Part shown: positions 1-8,151 of the stretch, one piece after another
Layout of the letters: the number at the start of each line of letters is the position of its first letter
Position numbering within the stretch: the stretch's first letter is position 1
Assembly (NCBI RefSeq): GCF_035590735.1
Contig: NZ_CP141595.1
Location: 3,319,001 to 3,383,000 of the forward strand
DNA from: Rossellomorea aquimaris
GTDB taxonomy: Bacteria > Bacillota > Bacilli > Bacillales > Bacillaceae_B
DNA: 64,000 nucleotides
Reading direction: 5' to 3'
Position numbers and translations under genes: made by a program
Notes under the pieces: generated by a model
The model's input: the letters and a program-made list of their open reading frames with translations, nothing else
What the model was told of the DNA's origin: nothing
Database searches by the model: none

Positions 1-726
1 CGGAATAATCCCATTCTCTAAGCAGTCTTTAACAAAAGCATGAGCTCCCTTTTGGGCAAGCTTTTTCCCTTGATGATGTGGTAACGTCTCAATGTCAATG
101 CCATGCACATTTCCAGCTACAACTCCTGAAAAACAAACGCTTACAATTTCTTTTTCATAAACAACCATATACCCGACACCATGATTTAAGAACCTTTCAA
201 ACGATGGCCAAAACTCTAATATTTTCGAATGCAAAAATCCAATGTTTTTATATGTTACGTAGCCTTTGTTTTCCAACATACATTTTGTGATTTTAACTGT
301 TTCATATCCTTGCTCTAAAATAGGTTCATTTTTCTGTATATAATGATCCTGTTGTAATTCATACACTCTTTGATAGTAACCCCTCAAATCTTCGCCAAAT
401 ACGTTTTTAATCGGCTTATTCCATTTTGAATGGTCACCTATCGCTTCAAAACCTGTTAAACCCATTCTTCTGGCCTCGGGTTTGATTACTGTATTAAAAA
501 AATGGTTCAGTTGACAATTAAAACCCTCATTCTCTTCGTTTCCAATAAAGATAAAACCATTATTGCTCCCCAGCCAAATAAATCCAGAGGTAGGAGCATG
601 AAGATCATCTACAAATATGCGACCGGAATTCCAACCTTCAATGACGGCTCTTGATTCCAAGAGTCCCCTGTGCACTAATAATTCTTTGCATTTATAAAAT
701 TCAGACTGTTCAAGCTCTGAAATCAT
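1..726 (-). CDS. GNAT family acetyltransferase, 3' end cut by window edge
   Basis: Open frame read leftward from ATG at 726 to the window edge (242 codons, no stop), so the C-terminus is missing. An earlier ATG at 737 runs out of frame after a few codons; the ATG at 726 follows an AGGAGAAAGG ribosome-binding site. The segment GVGYMVVYEKEIVSVCFSG followed by IDIETLPHHQGKKLAQKG is a GNAT fold with the acetyl-CoA pyrophosphate loop. The layout (long N-terminal part, acetyltransferase core at the C-terminus) resembles the Bacillus GNAT_acetyltran family. The substrate is unknown. It is the last gene of a leftward run starting near 3.7 kb. Confidence 0.75.
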   Translation of the reverse strand, partial: MISELEQSEFYKCKELLVHRGLLESRAVIEGWNSGRIFVDDLHAPTSGFIWLGSNNGFIFIGNEENEGFNCQLNHFFNTVIKPEARRMGLTGFEAIGDHSKWNKPIKNVFGEDLRGYYQRVYELQQDHYIQKNEPILEQGYETVKITKCMLENKGYVTYKNIGFLHSKILEFWPSFERFLNHGVGYMVVYEKEIVSVCFSGVVAGNVHGIDIETLPHHQGKKLAQKGAHAFVKDCLENGIIP

Positions 727-799
727 CCGTTTTCATCCTTTCTCCTGACTATAAACCACTATTCAATTATCTGGATAAAGACGCTCGATTGAAATCCCA

Positions 800-1324
800 T
801 TATTGGTCAGAACTAAGATATTTATTCTTAATCAACCTTCGATGGTGAACTTCATGCCCCGCTATAATGTACCCAAGCGCACGGGCTGTCACTTCGGAGC
901 CATTGGCGTTTCCACGCTGGCGCAAGGCTTCTTCATCCATACTGCTTAGAAGAAGAATGGTGTGTTGGCGGACAAGAGCTTGCTGATTTAAAAGGTCCGA
1001 TAATGAAAAGCGATTGAACTGCCCTCTTCTCACATACTCATCATCATTATAACCAGGCAGCTTTTCCTGTTCTCCCCTAGCAATACTGAGAAGGCGGTAG
1101 CACATAATGCGCTCCGTGTCGGTTATATGGCCGATGACTTCCTTGATTGTCCATTTTCCCGGAGCATACTGATACTGGGCCGTTTCCTCACTTAAGTCTT
1201 TTAACAAATTCATCGTTTCCTTTTGTTGATCATCAAGAATATGGAGCAGTTCTCCATCTGGGACATTGTTTACATATTCCTTATAATACGGAGGATATTC
1301 GTTTGTTTCTGGTTTACACAACAT
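800..1324 (-). CDS. DinB family protein
   Basis: A 174-residue four-helix-bundle protein of the DinB/YfiT superfamily. Metal-ligand histidines are visible in GHITDTE near residue 66 and in the C-terminal AGHEVHH motif. Members are metal-dependent enzymes, often thiol transferases using bacillithiol, but the substrate here is unknown. A GTG lies nine bases upstream at 1333 but overlaps the AAAGGAG ribosome-binding site, so the ATG at 1324 is preferred. It lies 17 bases downstream of an acetyltransferase gene and is probably co-transcribed with it. A second, unrelated DinB protein is encoded at 4619. Confidence 0.85.
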   Translation of the reverse strand: MLCKPETNEYPPYYKEYVNNVPDGELLHILDDQQKETMNLLKDLSEETAQYQYAPGKWTIKEVIGHITDTERIMCYRLLSIARGEQEKLPGYNDDEYVRRGQFNRFSLSDLLNQQALVRQHTILLLSSMDEEALRQRGNANGSEVTARALGYIIAGHEVHHRRLIKNKYLSSDQ

Positions 1325-1341
1325 AGCTTCCACTCCTTTTT

Positions 1342-2256
1342 TTAAGCTAAATACATATCAATGATCGATTTACTTCTAAGAAATCCAAGATCTTCATAAA
1401 GCTTAATCGCTGAATTATCCTTAATGACAGATAAGCGTGTAGCCGGGTACCATGCACTAGAAGAATGGATTGAATGGGTTAACAAGTATCGTCCAAGCCC
1501 CCTCTGCTGATGATCAGGGTCCACGACTAAACTCATGATAAGTGGATAGTCCTCAAATTCCATGTGCAGACAGACGCCCACAATGTTGTTCGAGTGAGTA
1601 TCGATCACAACTCTTGAACACTCATCCATGATTTTATTATGTTTATGTTGATCGATAAATTCGTTTACATGGAGAAGATAATCCTCTTTCGTTCCGATTT
1701 GCTTATACGTCGGATTGGCTGTATAGGCTTTCATAAGTATACATGCGATATCATTGGCATCTTCACTTGAAACAGCCCTTGAACTATACCCTTCAGGGAG
1801 AATGGCATTCATTGGTTCCGTGGGACGAATCATCCATACATTCACTTCATGAATCTTGCATCCTTGTTGTTCATACGTTGCCACATGGTCTTCTACAACT
1901 TCTCTTACAATGATTTTATCTTCAGTCTTCGATACCTTTTTTAAATAGTTTAATAGTTTGTGGACCAACCCTTCATAATCCTTATAGGGTGGCACTACAA
2001 ATAAATCCGACATGAAATTAGGTTTTAGAAATACACCGCCAATGATGGTTTCACCTTCCATAATAAAATATCCGCAATCAAAAATGGATGCGATTTCTAT
2101 TAAAGTCTCAGAGGACCTTCTAAAATAGGAATCTGCATTTTTTTGACCATGATAGATGGAATAATAGCGAGTGTATTCTTTGGGTCCTTGATAAACCAAC
2201 TTCAATCCGCCTTCTATCTCTATAGGTTTATTTAAAAATTGAATTTGCTCATTCAT
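1342..2256 (-). CDS. GNAT family acetyltransferase, two GNAT-like halves
   Basis: A 304-residue protein with a degenerate GNAT-like N-terminal half (residues about 20-150) and a canonical C-terminal GNAT domain. The C-terminal half contains SLVVDPDHQQRGLGRYLL, the acetyl-CoA binding motif (R/Q-x-x-G-x-G), followed by the typical NSAIKLYEDLGF motif. The start ATG follows a GAGGGGG ribosome-binding site. Bacillus encodes many such proteins for acetylation of small amines, antibiotics or protein N-termini, and the target cannot be inferred here. It sits between DinB and the RsgA-like fragment in the leftward run. Confidence 0.85.
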   Translation of the reverse strand: MNEQIQFLNKPIEIEGGLKLVYQGPKEYTRYYSIYHGQKNADSYFRRSSETLIEIASIFDCGYFIMEGETIIGGVFLKPNFMSDLFVVPPYKDYEGLVHKLLNYLKKVSKTEDKIIVREVVEDHVATYEQQGCKIHEVNVWMIRPTEPMNAILPEGYSSRAVSSEDANDIACILMKAYTANPTYKQIGTKEDYLLHVNEFIDQHKHNKIMDECSRVVIDTHSNNIVGVCLHMEFEDYPLIMSLVVDPDHQQRGLGRYLLTHSIHSSSAWYPATRLSVIKDNSAIKLYEDLGFLRSKSIIDMYLA

Positions 2257-2315
2257 ATTTTTCCCCCTCTGTTTTAACTAAACAGCCATATCGTCGTAAT
2301 CGCATCTTTTTTTAC

Positions 2316-2603
2316 CTAAGATCTTTTAAATAGATCTCTTTTCTTCATATACTCGATGGCCTTGGTTTTATTCTTTTGTTCAGAAACATATTCTGCTTCG
2401 TTTTTATCTTTAAAAAAGGCGTTAAATCTTTCTACTGAAAGAGTGCCTTCATGAATGGCTCTTTGAACCGCACAGTCTTTCTCGGTTATATGAGTGCAGT
2501 TCGAATACTTACAAGCACGGGATAATTCTAAAATATCTTCATATCCGGCTCCTACTTTGAATTCGGAATGAACGAATTCTCTGACCATTTTATTATTTTT
2601 CAT
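2316..2603 (-). CDS. Stand-alone RsgA-type C-terminal zinc-binding domain
   Basis: A 95-residue protein matching only the C-terminal zinc domain of the ribosome-assembly GTPase RsgA (YloQ/YjeQ), which is usually about 290-350 residues. The RsgA zinc ligands appear with correct spacing: C-x4-C-x-H-x5-C within ACKYSNCTHITEKDCAV, followed by the conserved helix AIHEGTLSVERFNAFFKD. The OB-fold and permuted GTPase domains are absent; only 12 bases separate it from the upstream gene. A good ribosome-binding site (GGAGGTAGGGG) precedes the ATG, so it is probably expressed. It may be a decayed rsgA paralogue or a small protein using the ribosome-contacting domain alone. Confidence 0.7.
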   Translation of the reverse strand: MKNNKMVREFVHSEFKVGAGYEDILELSRACKYSNCTHITEKDCAVQRAIHEGTLSVERFNAFFKDKNEAEYVSEQKNKTKAIEYMKKRDLFKRS

Positions 2604-2615
2604 CCCCTACCTCCT

Positions 2616-3470
2616 CTACAATTCAGATAAGCACAACTCAATGTTCTTGCGAAGAGAAATCAAATCTTCACGTGAACTTATCTTTACGTAAAAGCTTTTT
2701 AAAAAGGTCTTACAGTTCGTTTCTAAAAACCAATAATTCTCTTCATTCACTTGTTCTTTCCTACATTTAAGTTCGGCTGGTATTCCTTTTAGTAACTGTT
2801 CTATTTCCCCTATGTCCATTCCCTTTTCTAACATGGCCAATATTGGTGTTACCATTCTCTCATCTTCACCATGAACATATACACTGTCAGAAACAAGTAT
2901 CTTCTCCCACAGTGGACATAACATGTCTAAAAGATCTTTCTGTTCGATTTTGTTATTGAGTATTAATTCGTCAAACGCGTCTGCCACATGCGCTATACTA
3001 TGTGCCCAGCCTTTCCCTAAAACAAAGCCCCTCAGGTCATTTTCCGAGTTGATGTAGTTGATTAAATGATCTTTTGTTTTATTAACAGCGTTTTTGGGAA
3101 GAAAATCATCCTCATTATCCTTGTATAAAATAACGGCGATGACAAGTGAGGTAAACGCCCTTGTAAACACGGTATCCGTGCCATCTTCACTTATCCCTTT
3201 GAATAACATGTCGTCACTTAAACAGTAATCCAATAGATCACTCAATAATTCATGCTCCAATTGGTTTTCTATAGCTAACTGACAAAAGGTACTGTATATC
3301 AATTTGTCCCTAAGCTCGCTATCTGTAGTACCGATAAAATAAATCATCGATTTGACAAGACCAATATGATTCCTTACGTCCCAGGATTTTTGCCCACTCT
3401 TATATTCTTGCAGGTATTTTTTAAGTTCATGTTCTTCCATTACCAATTCCGTTGATCGAAAATCCACCAT
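2616..3470 (-). CDS. DUF2785 family protein
   Basis: A 284-residue, helix-rich soluble protein recognised as DUF2785 by the sequence GKGWAHSIAHVADAFDEL around residue 155 and by its overall length. No enzymatic function is established for the family. It starts at ATG 3470 after an AGGAGGAAATG ribosome-binding site. It is the first full-length gene downstream of a promoter, a short leader ORF and an intrinsic terminator at 3530-3738, so expression is probably controlled by readthrough. The genes at 2603 and below follow at short spacing. Confidence 0.8.
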   Translation of the reverse strand: MVDFRSTELVMEEHELKKYLQEYKSGQKSWDVRNHIGLVKSMIYFIGTTDSELRDKLIYSTFCQLAIENQLEHELLSDLLDYCLSDDMLFKGISEDGTDTVFTRAFTSLVIAVILYKDNEDDFLPKNAVNKTKDHLINYINSENDLRGFVLGKGWAHSIAHVADAFDELILNNKIEQKDLLDMLCPLWEKILVSDSVYVHGEDERMVTPILAMLEKGMDIGEIEQLLKGIPAELKCRKEQVNEENYWFLETNCKTFLKSFYVKISSREDLISLRKNIELCLSEL

Positions 3471-3529
3471 TTACATTTCCTCCTATTGATTAAGAACAGA
3501 CCTCATTCACAATTGCTCTTTTTTCGTAT

Positions 3530-3560
3530 AAAAAAAGAGACTATCAATAAACGATAGTCC
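3530..3560 (-). terminator. Intrinsic terminator between leader ORF and DUF2785 gene (possible attenuator)
   Basis: Read leftward, a perfect 7-bp stem GACTATC/GATAGTC (3553-3559 with 3539-3545) is followed by TCTTTTTTT. It lies after the 22-codon ORF at 3600-3668 and before the DUF2785 start at 3470. This is where an attenuator would sit. No alternative antiterminator pairing was worked out. Confidence 0.75.
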
Positions 3561-3599
3561 CCACATAATAATAAGATTAAGAAATCATCTCATGGTTCA

Positions 3600-3668
3600 C
3601 TATATGCAATAAGAAGGTTTGGACATCGTACATTTAATTGTTCTTGTATGAAGTTTCATTGAACGCAC
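3600..3668 (-). CDS. 22-codon leader-peptide-like ORF
   Basis: A GTG-initiated ORF of 22 codons (MRSMKLHTRTIKCTMSKPSY plus two residues) with a near-perfect ribosome-binding site GAAGGAGG nine bases upstream (3678-3685). A consensus-like promoter lies just before it and an intrinsic terminator just after its stop. The peptide is basic and has no transmembrane stretch. This organisation is that of regulatory leader peptides in translation-coupled attenuators of Bacillus resistance genes. A stand-alone small peptide is the alternative. Confidence 0.5.
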   Translation of the reverse strand: MRSMKLHTRTIKCTMSKPSYCI

Positions 3669-3710
3669 GATTTACAACCTCCTTCACTAATCAAATTCCT
3701 AACATATTTA

Positions 3711-3738
3711 ATTATAACAAAATGGATTATTTTAGCAA
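3711..3738 (-). promoter_or_regulatory. SigA-type promoter for the leader ORF and downstream operon
   Basis: Leftward TTGCTA (3733-3738), a 16-bp spacer and a perfect TATAAT (3711-3716). It is positioned about 25 bases upstream of the ribosome-binding site of the leader ORF. Confidence 0.65.
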
Positions 3739-3886
3739 TTGAAGATGGGAATTTTCAGAAAAATACTAACGTGTAAAAACCTTAATGACTATAAAAACCA
3801 TGCATCTTCATGCTATGAAGCTAACTCACTTTACTACTTGGCCAAAACACCGAAGCTTCCTTTAGTGGGGAAGTGACCGATTATGG

Positions 3887-4498
3887 TCATTTCCCTTTTT
3901 GATAAAACCGTCGCACTTTCGCACGATTGCCGCAATCGGCCATTGAACACCAGCGGCGACTTCGGTTCCGGCTCGTATCGAAGAATAACCATCCACAAGG
4001 ATCTCCCTCACATTGTTTGACTCGTTCCAATTCTGTTTTTGAAACAAGTAAATTTACAGCAGATTGCAAAATGGGAGGCAGCATAGTGTTCAGATTTTTC
4101 TCTGGTTGTTTAAACTTCAACATGTATTGATCCTTCTCATGGATGACTTGCAAAGAACGATAGAAGTGGCTCACGTATTCATTGAAGCATGCAAGATCCT
4201 GCTCGTGCGGAGAGGTTTTCTTTGAAATACTCATGAACATTCGATATATGACTTCACGCATTTCGATCGCCTGCTTCAGGACTTCTTCTGCTTGAGAAGG
4301 GTTTTCCGCGGCTTCAACAAGAAGATCTTGTGCCTGTTGGGCAGTCAAGACTTCAGCATGGACCGACCAGTCGATCAATTTAGCATAACTCGTAAACCAA
4401 TCCCGCCTTTTCTCAGCACTTTCCCGCCAACTGACGGTATTGATGAAATCCATACACAAACGTTCTCCGACCATCATATAAGGGTTTATTTCCGACAT
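3887..4498 (-). CDS. CGNR zinc-finger/ABATE domain protein, putative stress-responsive regulator
   Basis: A 203-residue protein with an N-terminal ABATE-type domain (MMVGERLCMDFINT) and a C-terminal CGNR zinc finger (CEGDPCGWLFFDTSRNR, then RRWCSMADCGNRAKVRR). The four zinc cysteines and the CGNR signature are intact. Family members are predicted DNA-binding regulators. The ATG at 4498 is preferred over 4504 because it is eight bases from AAAGGAG. The gene is divergent from the DinB gene at 4619, which it may control. Its stop codon lies inside an inverted repeat (about 3867-3893) that could form a terminator, though no T-run follows it on this strand. Confidence 0.85.
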   Translation of the reverse strand: MSEINPYMMVGERLCMDFINTVSWRESAEKRRDWFTSYAKLIDWSVHAEVLTAQQAQDLLVEAAENPSQAEEVLKQAIEMREVIYRMFMSISKKTSPHEQDLACFNEYVSHFYRSLQVIHEKDQYMLKFKQPEKNLNTMLPPILQSAVNLLVSKTELERVKQCEGDPCGWLFFDTSRNRSRRWCSMADCGNRAKVRRFYQKGK

Positions 4499-4618
4499 AA
4501 TCATGACTCCTTTACTCTAACCATCATAATACATATTGACAGTTAGAAACAACCGGAGTAAACTTATAACCAGCTAAAATGTTTTTGATGGTTAATCATA
4601 AATTCGGGAGGTACTAAG

Positions 4619-5092
4619 ATGAAGAATTCGATGTTAGCAGCTGTTAAAACATTGTTGAAGGAAACATTCCAAGGACCTGAAGGAAGCGGAAGCTGGTACA
4701 CAGAATCGAAGCCTGGCAGTGGTTTATTCGGAACGCTCGATGATTTATCCGCAGAAGAAGCTTCTATGCCGGTAAACGGTACGACAATCGCCGCCCAAAC
4801 CGATCATACCCGCTATTATTTATGGGTTGCGAGATCATATTTGAATGGAGAAGAACCCGACAAGGACTGGGAAGCTTCCTGGAAAATCACTAGCGTAGAC
4901 ACAAACACATGGACACAGTTCACTTCTGAACTTCAACAAGAATACACCACACTCCTTACAATGATTGATTCACTCAACTCCTTTGATGAACAGACATCAA
5001 CGGGCCTGTTGGGAACGATCGCCCACTCCGCCTACCATCTCGGTTCCATCCGACAAATGATCAAAGCGATCAAAGTCCCAAGCCAACCATAA
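4619..5092 (+). CDS. DinB-like family protein
   Basis: A 157-residue protein with DinB-like helices. QTDHTRYYLWVA carries a candidate metal histidine in the first half, and IAHSAYHLGSIRQM near residue 140 carries the C-terminal histidine pair. It starts at ATG 4619 after GGGAGGT and is followed by an intrinsic terminator, so it appears monocistronic. It is divergently transcribed from the CGNR regulator. Function is probably metal-dependent transfer or detoxification, substrate unknown. Confidence 0.8.
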   Translation: MKNSMLAAVKTLLKETFQGPEGSGSWYTESKPGSGLFGTLDDLSAEEASMPVNGTTIAAQTDHTRYYLWVARSYLNGEEPDKDWEASWKITSVDTNTWTQFTSELQQEYTTLLTMIDSLNSFDEQTSTGLLGTIAHSAYHLGSIRQMIKAIKVPSQP

Positions 5093-5097
5093 GCATG

Positions 5098-5138
5098 AAA
5101 AAAGCTCCAGGGAGGCATTCTTTGGAGCTTTGTGCTTT
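5098..5138 (+). terminator. Intrinsic terminator after DinB-like gene
   Basis: Stem AAAGCTCCA (5101-5109) pairs with TGGAGCTTT (5123-5131), followed by a T-rich stretch. Confidence 0.75.
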
Positions 5139-5238
5139 TCATATTTCTTTCCTGTCACTCAAATCTAATGAATTCTCCCACTGAAATGGTTAAACTAGAT
5201 GGTAGTAAGAACCATTCAAGTCTAATCGAGGTGACGTC

Positions 5239-6051
5239 ATGAATCCTTTCCTGCCAATACAATCCCCTTCCATCCTACATTCAAACGGAAGTAACTATCT
5301 GGAATACACCCCCAACCATGCACTAAGTCCCTATGTAGCTTGTTATTGGAGCCTGGATTATCATGCTTCAGATACCCAGGAAACCCACAGGGTATTACCA
5401 GATGGATGTATAGATATTATAGTGGACTTAACTACTTCCTCTCCTTCAAAAGGAGCTTTCATTACAGGACTCATGACCCGTTTTGAAACGATGAACTTTA
5501 CGAACGAGCAGCATTTCTTTGGCATCCGCCTATTTTCAAATCACGCACAGCGTTTCCTACACTATCCTGTACAAGAATTTATTAATGAACATGTCTATCT
5601 TGAAGAAATATGGGGAATAGCAGGTCTACTATTTACCCAAGAAATTCAAGAAGCCCGAGGAAATCTTGAAAGAAGGGAAATCGTTGAAACAAAACTAGTT
5701 CACCTTTTAAAAATATTGGGTACTCACAGGAGTCCAGATATAATCCAGACATCCCTTCAGTATATTTTCTTGGATCACGGAATGAACTCCATTCAAACAT
5801 TAGCAAAAAAGGTCAGCTACAGTGAACGAACGATAAGAAGAGTATTCCGGGATGAACTAGGTATCTCTCCTAAAGAGTTCTCACGTATTATCCGCTTCCA
5901 AAGTATTTTGAAAGAACTTCATTCTGTTCATAATCCACGTCTTATGGAAGTGGCTCTTAACTACGGTTATTATGACCAAGCTCACTTCAGCAATGAATTC
6001 AAACAATTTTACGGACTTGCTCCGAGTATTGTATTTCCTACCCGAACGTAA
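5239..6051 (+). CDS. AraC family transcriptional regulator
   Basis: A 270-residue regulator. The N-terminal part (residues about 1-150) resembles the DUF6597-type sensor domain of small AraC proteins (VACYWSLDY, HRVLPDGCIDIIVDL). The C-terminal AraC double helix-turn-helix spans about 170-268, with SYSERTIRRVFRDELGISPK and the second-helix motif ALNYGYYDQAHFSNEFKQFY. The start follows GAGGTGACGTC. The VOC gene 80 bases downstream in the same direction may be its target or partner. Confidence 0.9.
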   Translation: MNPFLPIQSPSILHSNGSNYLEYTPNHALSPYVACYWSLDYHASDTQETHRVLPDGCIDIIVDLTTSSPSKGAFITGLMTRFETMNFTNEQHFFGIRLFSNHAQRFLHYPVQEFINEHVYLEEIWGIAGLLFTQEIQEARGNLERREIVETKLVHLLKILGTHRSPDIIQTSLQYIFLDHGMNSIQTLAKKVSYSERTIRRVFRDELGISPKEFSRIIRFQSILKELHSVHNPRLMEVALNYGYYDQAHFSNEFKQFYGLAPSIVFPTRT

Positions 6052-6133
6052 TGTTGTCCGTTTTTTACAAGTTTGGTCACTTTGAATAAGGTATCCTAGA
6101 GAAGAAGAAGCAGGAGACAAGGAGGAAAAAACA

Positions 6134-6556
6134 ATGAAACCAAGAATTACCGTAATAACTCTCGGAGTAGATAATCTGGAAAGATCTCTGGAATTTTATA
6201 AAAACGGTCTACATCTTCCAACTGAAGGGATATTGGGACAGGAATTTGAAAATGGCGCTGTGGCTTTCTTCGATCTGCAAAATGGCTTCAAACTGGCCCT
6301 CTGGGAACGGAAAAGTTTAGCGAAAGAAGCAAATGTCCCCCTCTCTCCCAGAAGTCCCTCTGAATTCACAATCGGTCATAATGTAAGCAGTAAAGCAGAA
6401 GTGGATCAGGTGATGCTGGAAGCAGAAACAGCCGGGGCTAAAATCACCGACCCTGCCAAAGATACATTTTGGGGAGGATATTCTGGTCACTTCCTGGATT
6501 TAGACGGACATTTGTGGGAAGTCGTATGGAATCCAGAATGGGAAGTAGAGGACTAA
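6134..6556 (+). CDS. VOC family (glyoxalase/bleomycin-resistance fold) protein
   Basis: A 140-residue protein with paired beta-alpha-beta modules of the vicinal oxygen chelate superfamily: ITVITLGVDNLERSLEFYK at the N-terminus and GYSGHFLDLDGHLWEVVWNP at the C-terminus, the latter giving a typical metal-binding Glu. It starts after AAGGAGG and is followed by a terminator. Substrate unknown; possibly controlled by the adjacent AraC regulator. Confidence 0.88.
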   Translation: MKPRITVITLGVDNLERSLEFYKNGLHLPTEGILGQEFENGAVAFFDLQNGFKLALWERKSLAKEANVPLSPRSPSEFTIGHNVSSKAEVDQVMLEAETAGAKITDPAKDTFWGGYSGHFLDLDGHLWEVVWNPEWEVED

Positions 6557-6569
6557 AAATGATATGGCT

Positions 6570-6613
6570 AAACCAGCTCATTGTTATTGTGCTGGTTTCT
6601 GCCCCCCTTTTTC
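6570..6613 (+). terminator. Intrinsic terminator after VOC gene
   Basis: AAACCAGC (6570-6577) pairs with GCTGGTTT (6591-6598), followed by CCCCCCTTTTT. Confidence 0.7.
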
Positions 6614-6619
6614 TAAAGA

Positions 6620-6950
6620 TTAGTAACTTTGTTTCATCCATCCAGCAGCTGTTAGAAAGTCTTTTCTGGTTAGTTTTTCTCCTCTAATAATCTCCCTATA
6701 CGAATTGATTGTCCTATCGTGTGAAACCACGTATATATGTTCAACCCTCTGGCTTTTGCACCATGTCAGAAACGTTTCTGCAAATAATCTAAATTCTTGC
6801 TCAGGCATTGTATTGATTACACAAGTCCAAAGCTCTTCTGGAAGTACCTCATCGATTGTAAAGCCAGGAAATTCTTCTTTCATCACTTCTTTTTCAATAT
6901 CCTATCGCAAGGAAGGGTCTTCCACTCGGGATTTAGTGGAAACATTCTTG
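6620..6950 (-). pseudogene. Truncated histidine phosphatase (phosphoglycerate mutase-like) remnant
   Basis: An 88-codon open frame (6620-6886) matches only the C-terminal half of a small histidine phosphatase: VEHIYVVSHDRTINSYREI carries the second catalytic histidine. The N-terminal RHG motif is absent. Upstream in the same frame the protein-like sequence SRVEDPSLR is interrupted by a TAG (about 6908-6910), and the rest is lost before the DUF2812 stop at 6977. The apparent start is a GTG without a convincing ribosome-binding site. It is probably a decayed gene. Confidence 0.6.
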
Positions 6951-6976
6951 GGCATACAAGAGAGCTTACGATCTTC

Positions 6977-7543
6977 CTATTCTTCTTTCAATATTGAATA
7001 CTTCCGATAAGCTTTATAATAACTTCCAGCTAAAAAAACAACCATAAATGCCGGAAACAATTTCAAAAGAACAAATGGCGTTTCAAATAAAAACGCTTTC
7101 CAAAATAATGCATTCTCCATACTCCAAAGACCTTCATGATATAATGTCGAATCCCTGTAGTACATAAAAGAATAAGCCAGAAACATCATACCAAACCAAA
7201 ATGAATAACCCATTATTCTTTTATAATAATGACCCTTTGATTGGCGATCAGAGAAGATTTCATTTTGATCATCATTTTCCTTTTGCCAATATCGTATTCC
7301 ACTAAGCCAGTACCCCTTTATATAGTTCCAACCGAAATCCTCATAGATCCCTTTGTATTCCACGAACTTTTTCTTAGATAAATAGTCTTGATAATCAAGT
7401 CGCATAACATATCTTTTATCCGTTTTTTCGAAAGTGTATATTCCCAGTCCACTAATGTTTGTGCAGCGATAGCCTTTTTGTAATTGCTCGTTCAGCCAAT
7501 GCTCTTCTTTTTCAATATTAATGAAAACTTTAAACTTCTTCAT
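6977..7543 (-). CDS. DUF2812 domain-containing membrane protein
   Basis: A 188-residue protein. The N-terminal DUF2812 domain has the typical KVFINIEKEEHWLNEQLQKG and YTFEKTDKRYVMRLDYQ motifs. Two hydrophobic segments follow (about residues 115-135 and 155-180), so it is probably membrane anchored. An in-frame ATG at 7561 exists, but GAAGGAAGT sits eight bases before the ATG at 7543. It overlaps the end of the upstream padR gene by 14 bases, indicating translational coupling. DUF2812 proteins are commonly encoded after PadR regulators in Bacilli; their role is unknown. Confidence 0.85.
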   Translation of the reverse strand: MKKFKVFINIEKEEHWLNEQLQKGYRCTNISGLGIYTFEKTDKRYVMRLDYQDYLSKKKFVEYKGIYEDFGWNYIKGYWLSGIRYWQKENDDQNEIFSDRQSKGHYYKRIMGYSFWFGMMFLAYSFMYYRDSTLYHEGLWSMENALFWKAFLFETPFVLLKLFPAFMVVFLAGSYYKAYRKYSILKEE

Positions 7544-7847
7544 TCGAATCACTTCCTTCATACAAAGATAAAATATGCAATAGCCTTTCTTGCTCCATTT
7601 TCAAAATGGCTCTTCCTTCTGTCGTAATCATATATATTTTTCTCCGGCCTGAATCTCCAACAGGTTCAATCCAACCATGTTTATTCAAGTTTTCAATCGC
7701 ACCGTATAATGTACCTGCTGCTAAAATAACGTTGCCATTACTTATTGTTTCTATCTTTTGCATTACGGCATAGCCGTGGAGTGGCTCACGGAGAGCTAAT
7801 AAAATATAATGCATGGTTTCAGACAATGGCAATAATTTATGTTTCAT
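7530..7847 (-). CDS. PadR family transcriptional regulator
   Basis: A 105-residue winged-helix regulator with the PadR core: HYILLALREPLHGYAVMQKI, then GTLYGAIENLNKHGWI and the wing RRKIYMITTEG. It has a short C-terminal dimerisation helix. It starts at ATG 7847 after AAGGGTGAG. It is first in a two-gene operon with DUF2812 and probably represses its own operon from the repeated sequence at 7864-7923. Confidence 0.9.
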   Translation of the reverse strand: MKHKLLPLSETMHYILLALREPLHGYAVMQKIETISNGNVILAAGTLYGAIENLNKHGWIEPVGDSGRRKIYMITTEGRAILKMEQERLLHILSLYEGSDSNEEV

Positions 7848-7863
7848 ACTCTCACCCTTTATT

Positions 7864-7923
7864 CAGTTCAACTATATAGTACAACTTAATAATACGTTAT
7901 TACAGTTCAACTGAATAGTCAAC
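7864..7923 (-). promoter_or_regulatory. Direct-repeat operator candidate upstream of padR
   Basis: Two near-identical copies of CAGTTCAACT-x-x-ATAGT-(A)CAAC lie at 7864-7885 and 7903-7923, just upstream of padR. A leftward TTGACT (7917-7922) sits in the distal copy and could be a -35 box. This is a plausible autoregulatory site. Confidence 0.45.
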
Positions 7924-7968
7924 AACATTTTTTAAATTCATCGAATGAACTACAGGTAAACTAAAGAA

Positions 7969-8004
7969 GCCGATTCCCTTTACGTTGGGAAATCGACTTT
8001 TTTG
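7969..8004. terminator. Bidirectional terminator-like hairpin
   Basis: CGATTCCC (7971-7978) pairs with GGGAAATCG (7987-7995) with one bulge; a T-run follows on the plus strand and a T-rich stretch on the minus strand. It probably ends leftward transcription from the XRE gene, though it is about 150 bases past its stop. Confidence 0.5.
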
Positions 8005-8151
8005 TATTCTTATTCAATTTAAATTGGCCGATTGTTGAACACAAATGAAACATCAATCTTAAACTAGACTTCCCCAAAATTGAAGAAGGCAATAGCCCGA
8101 TCAATTAGCTGACCTCCAGTCAATGCCCGCTTTAAAAGAATAATGGCCTGC

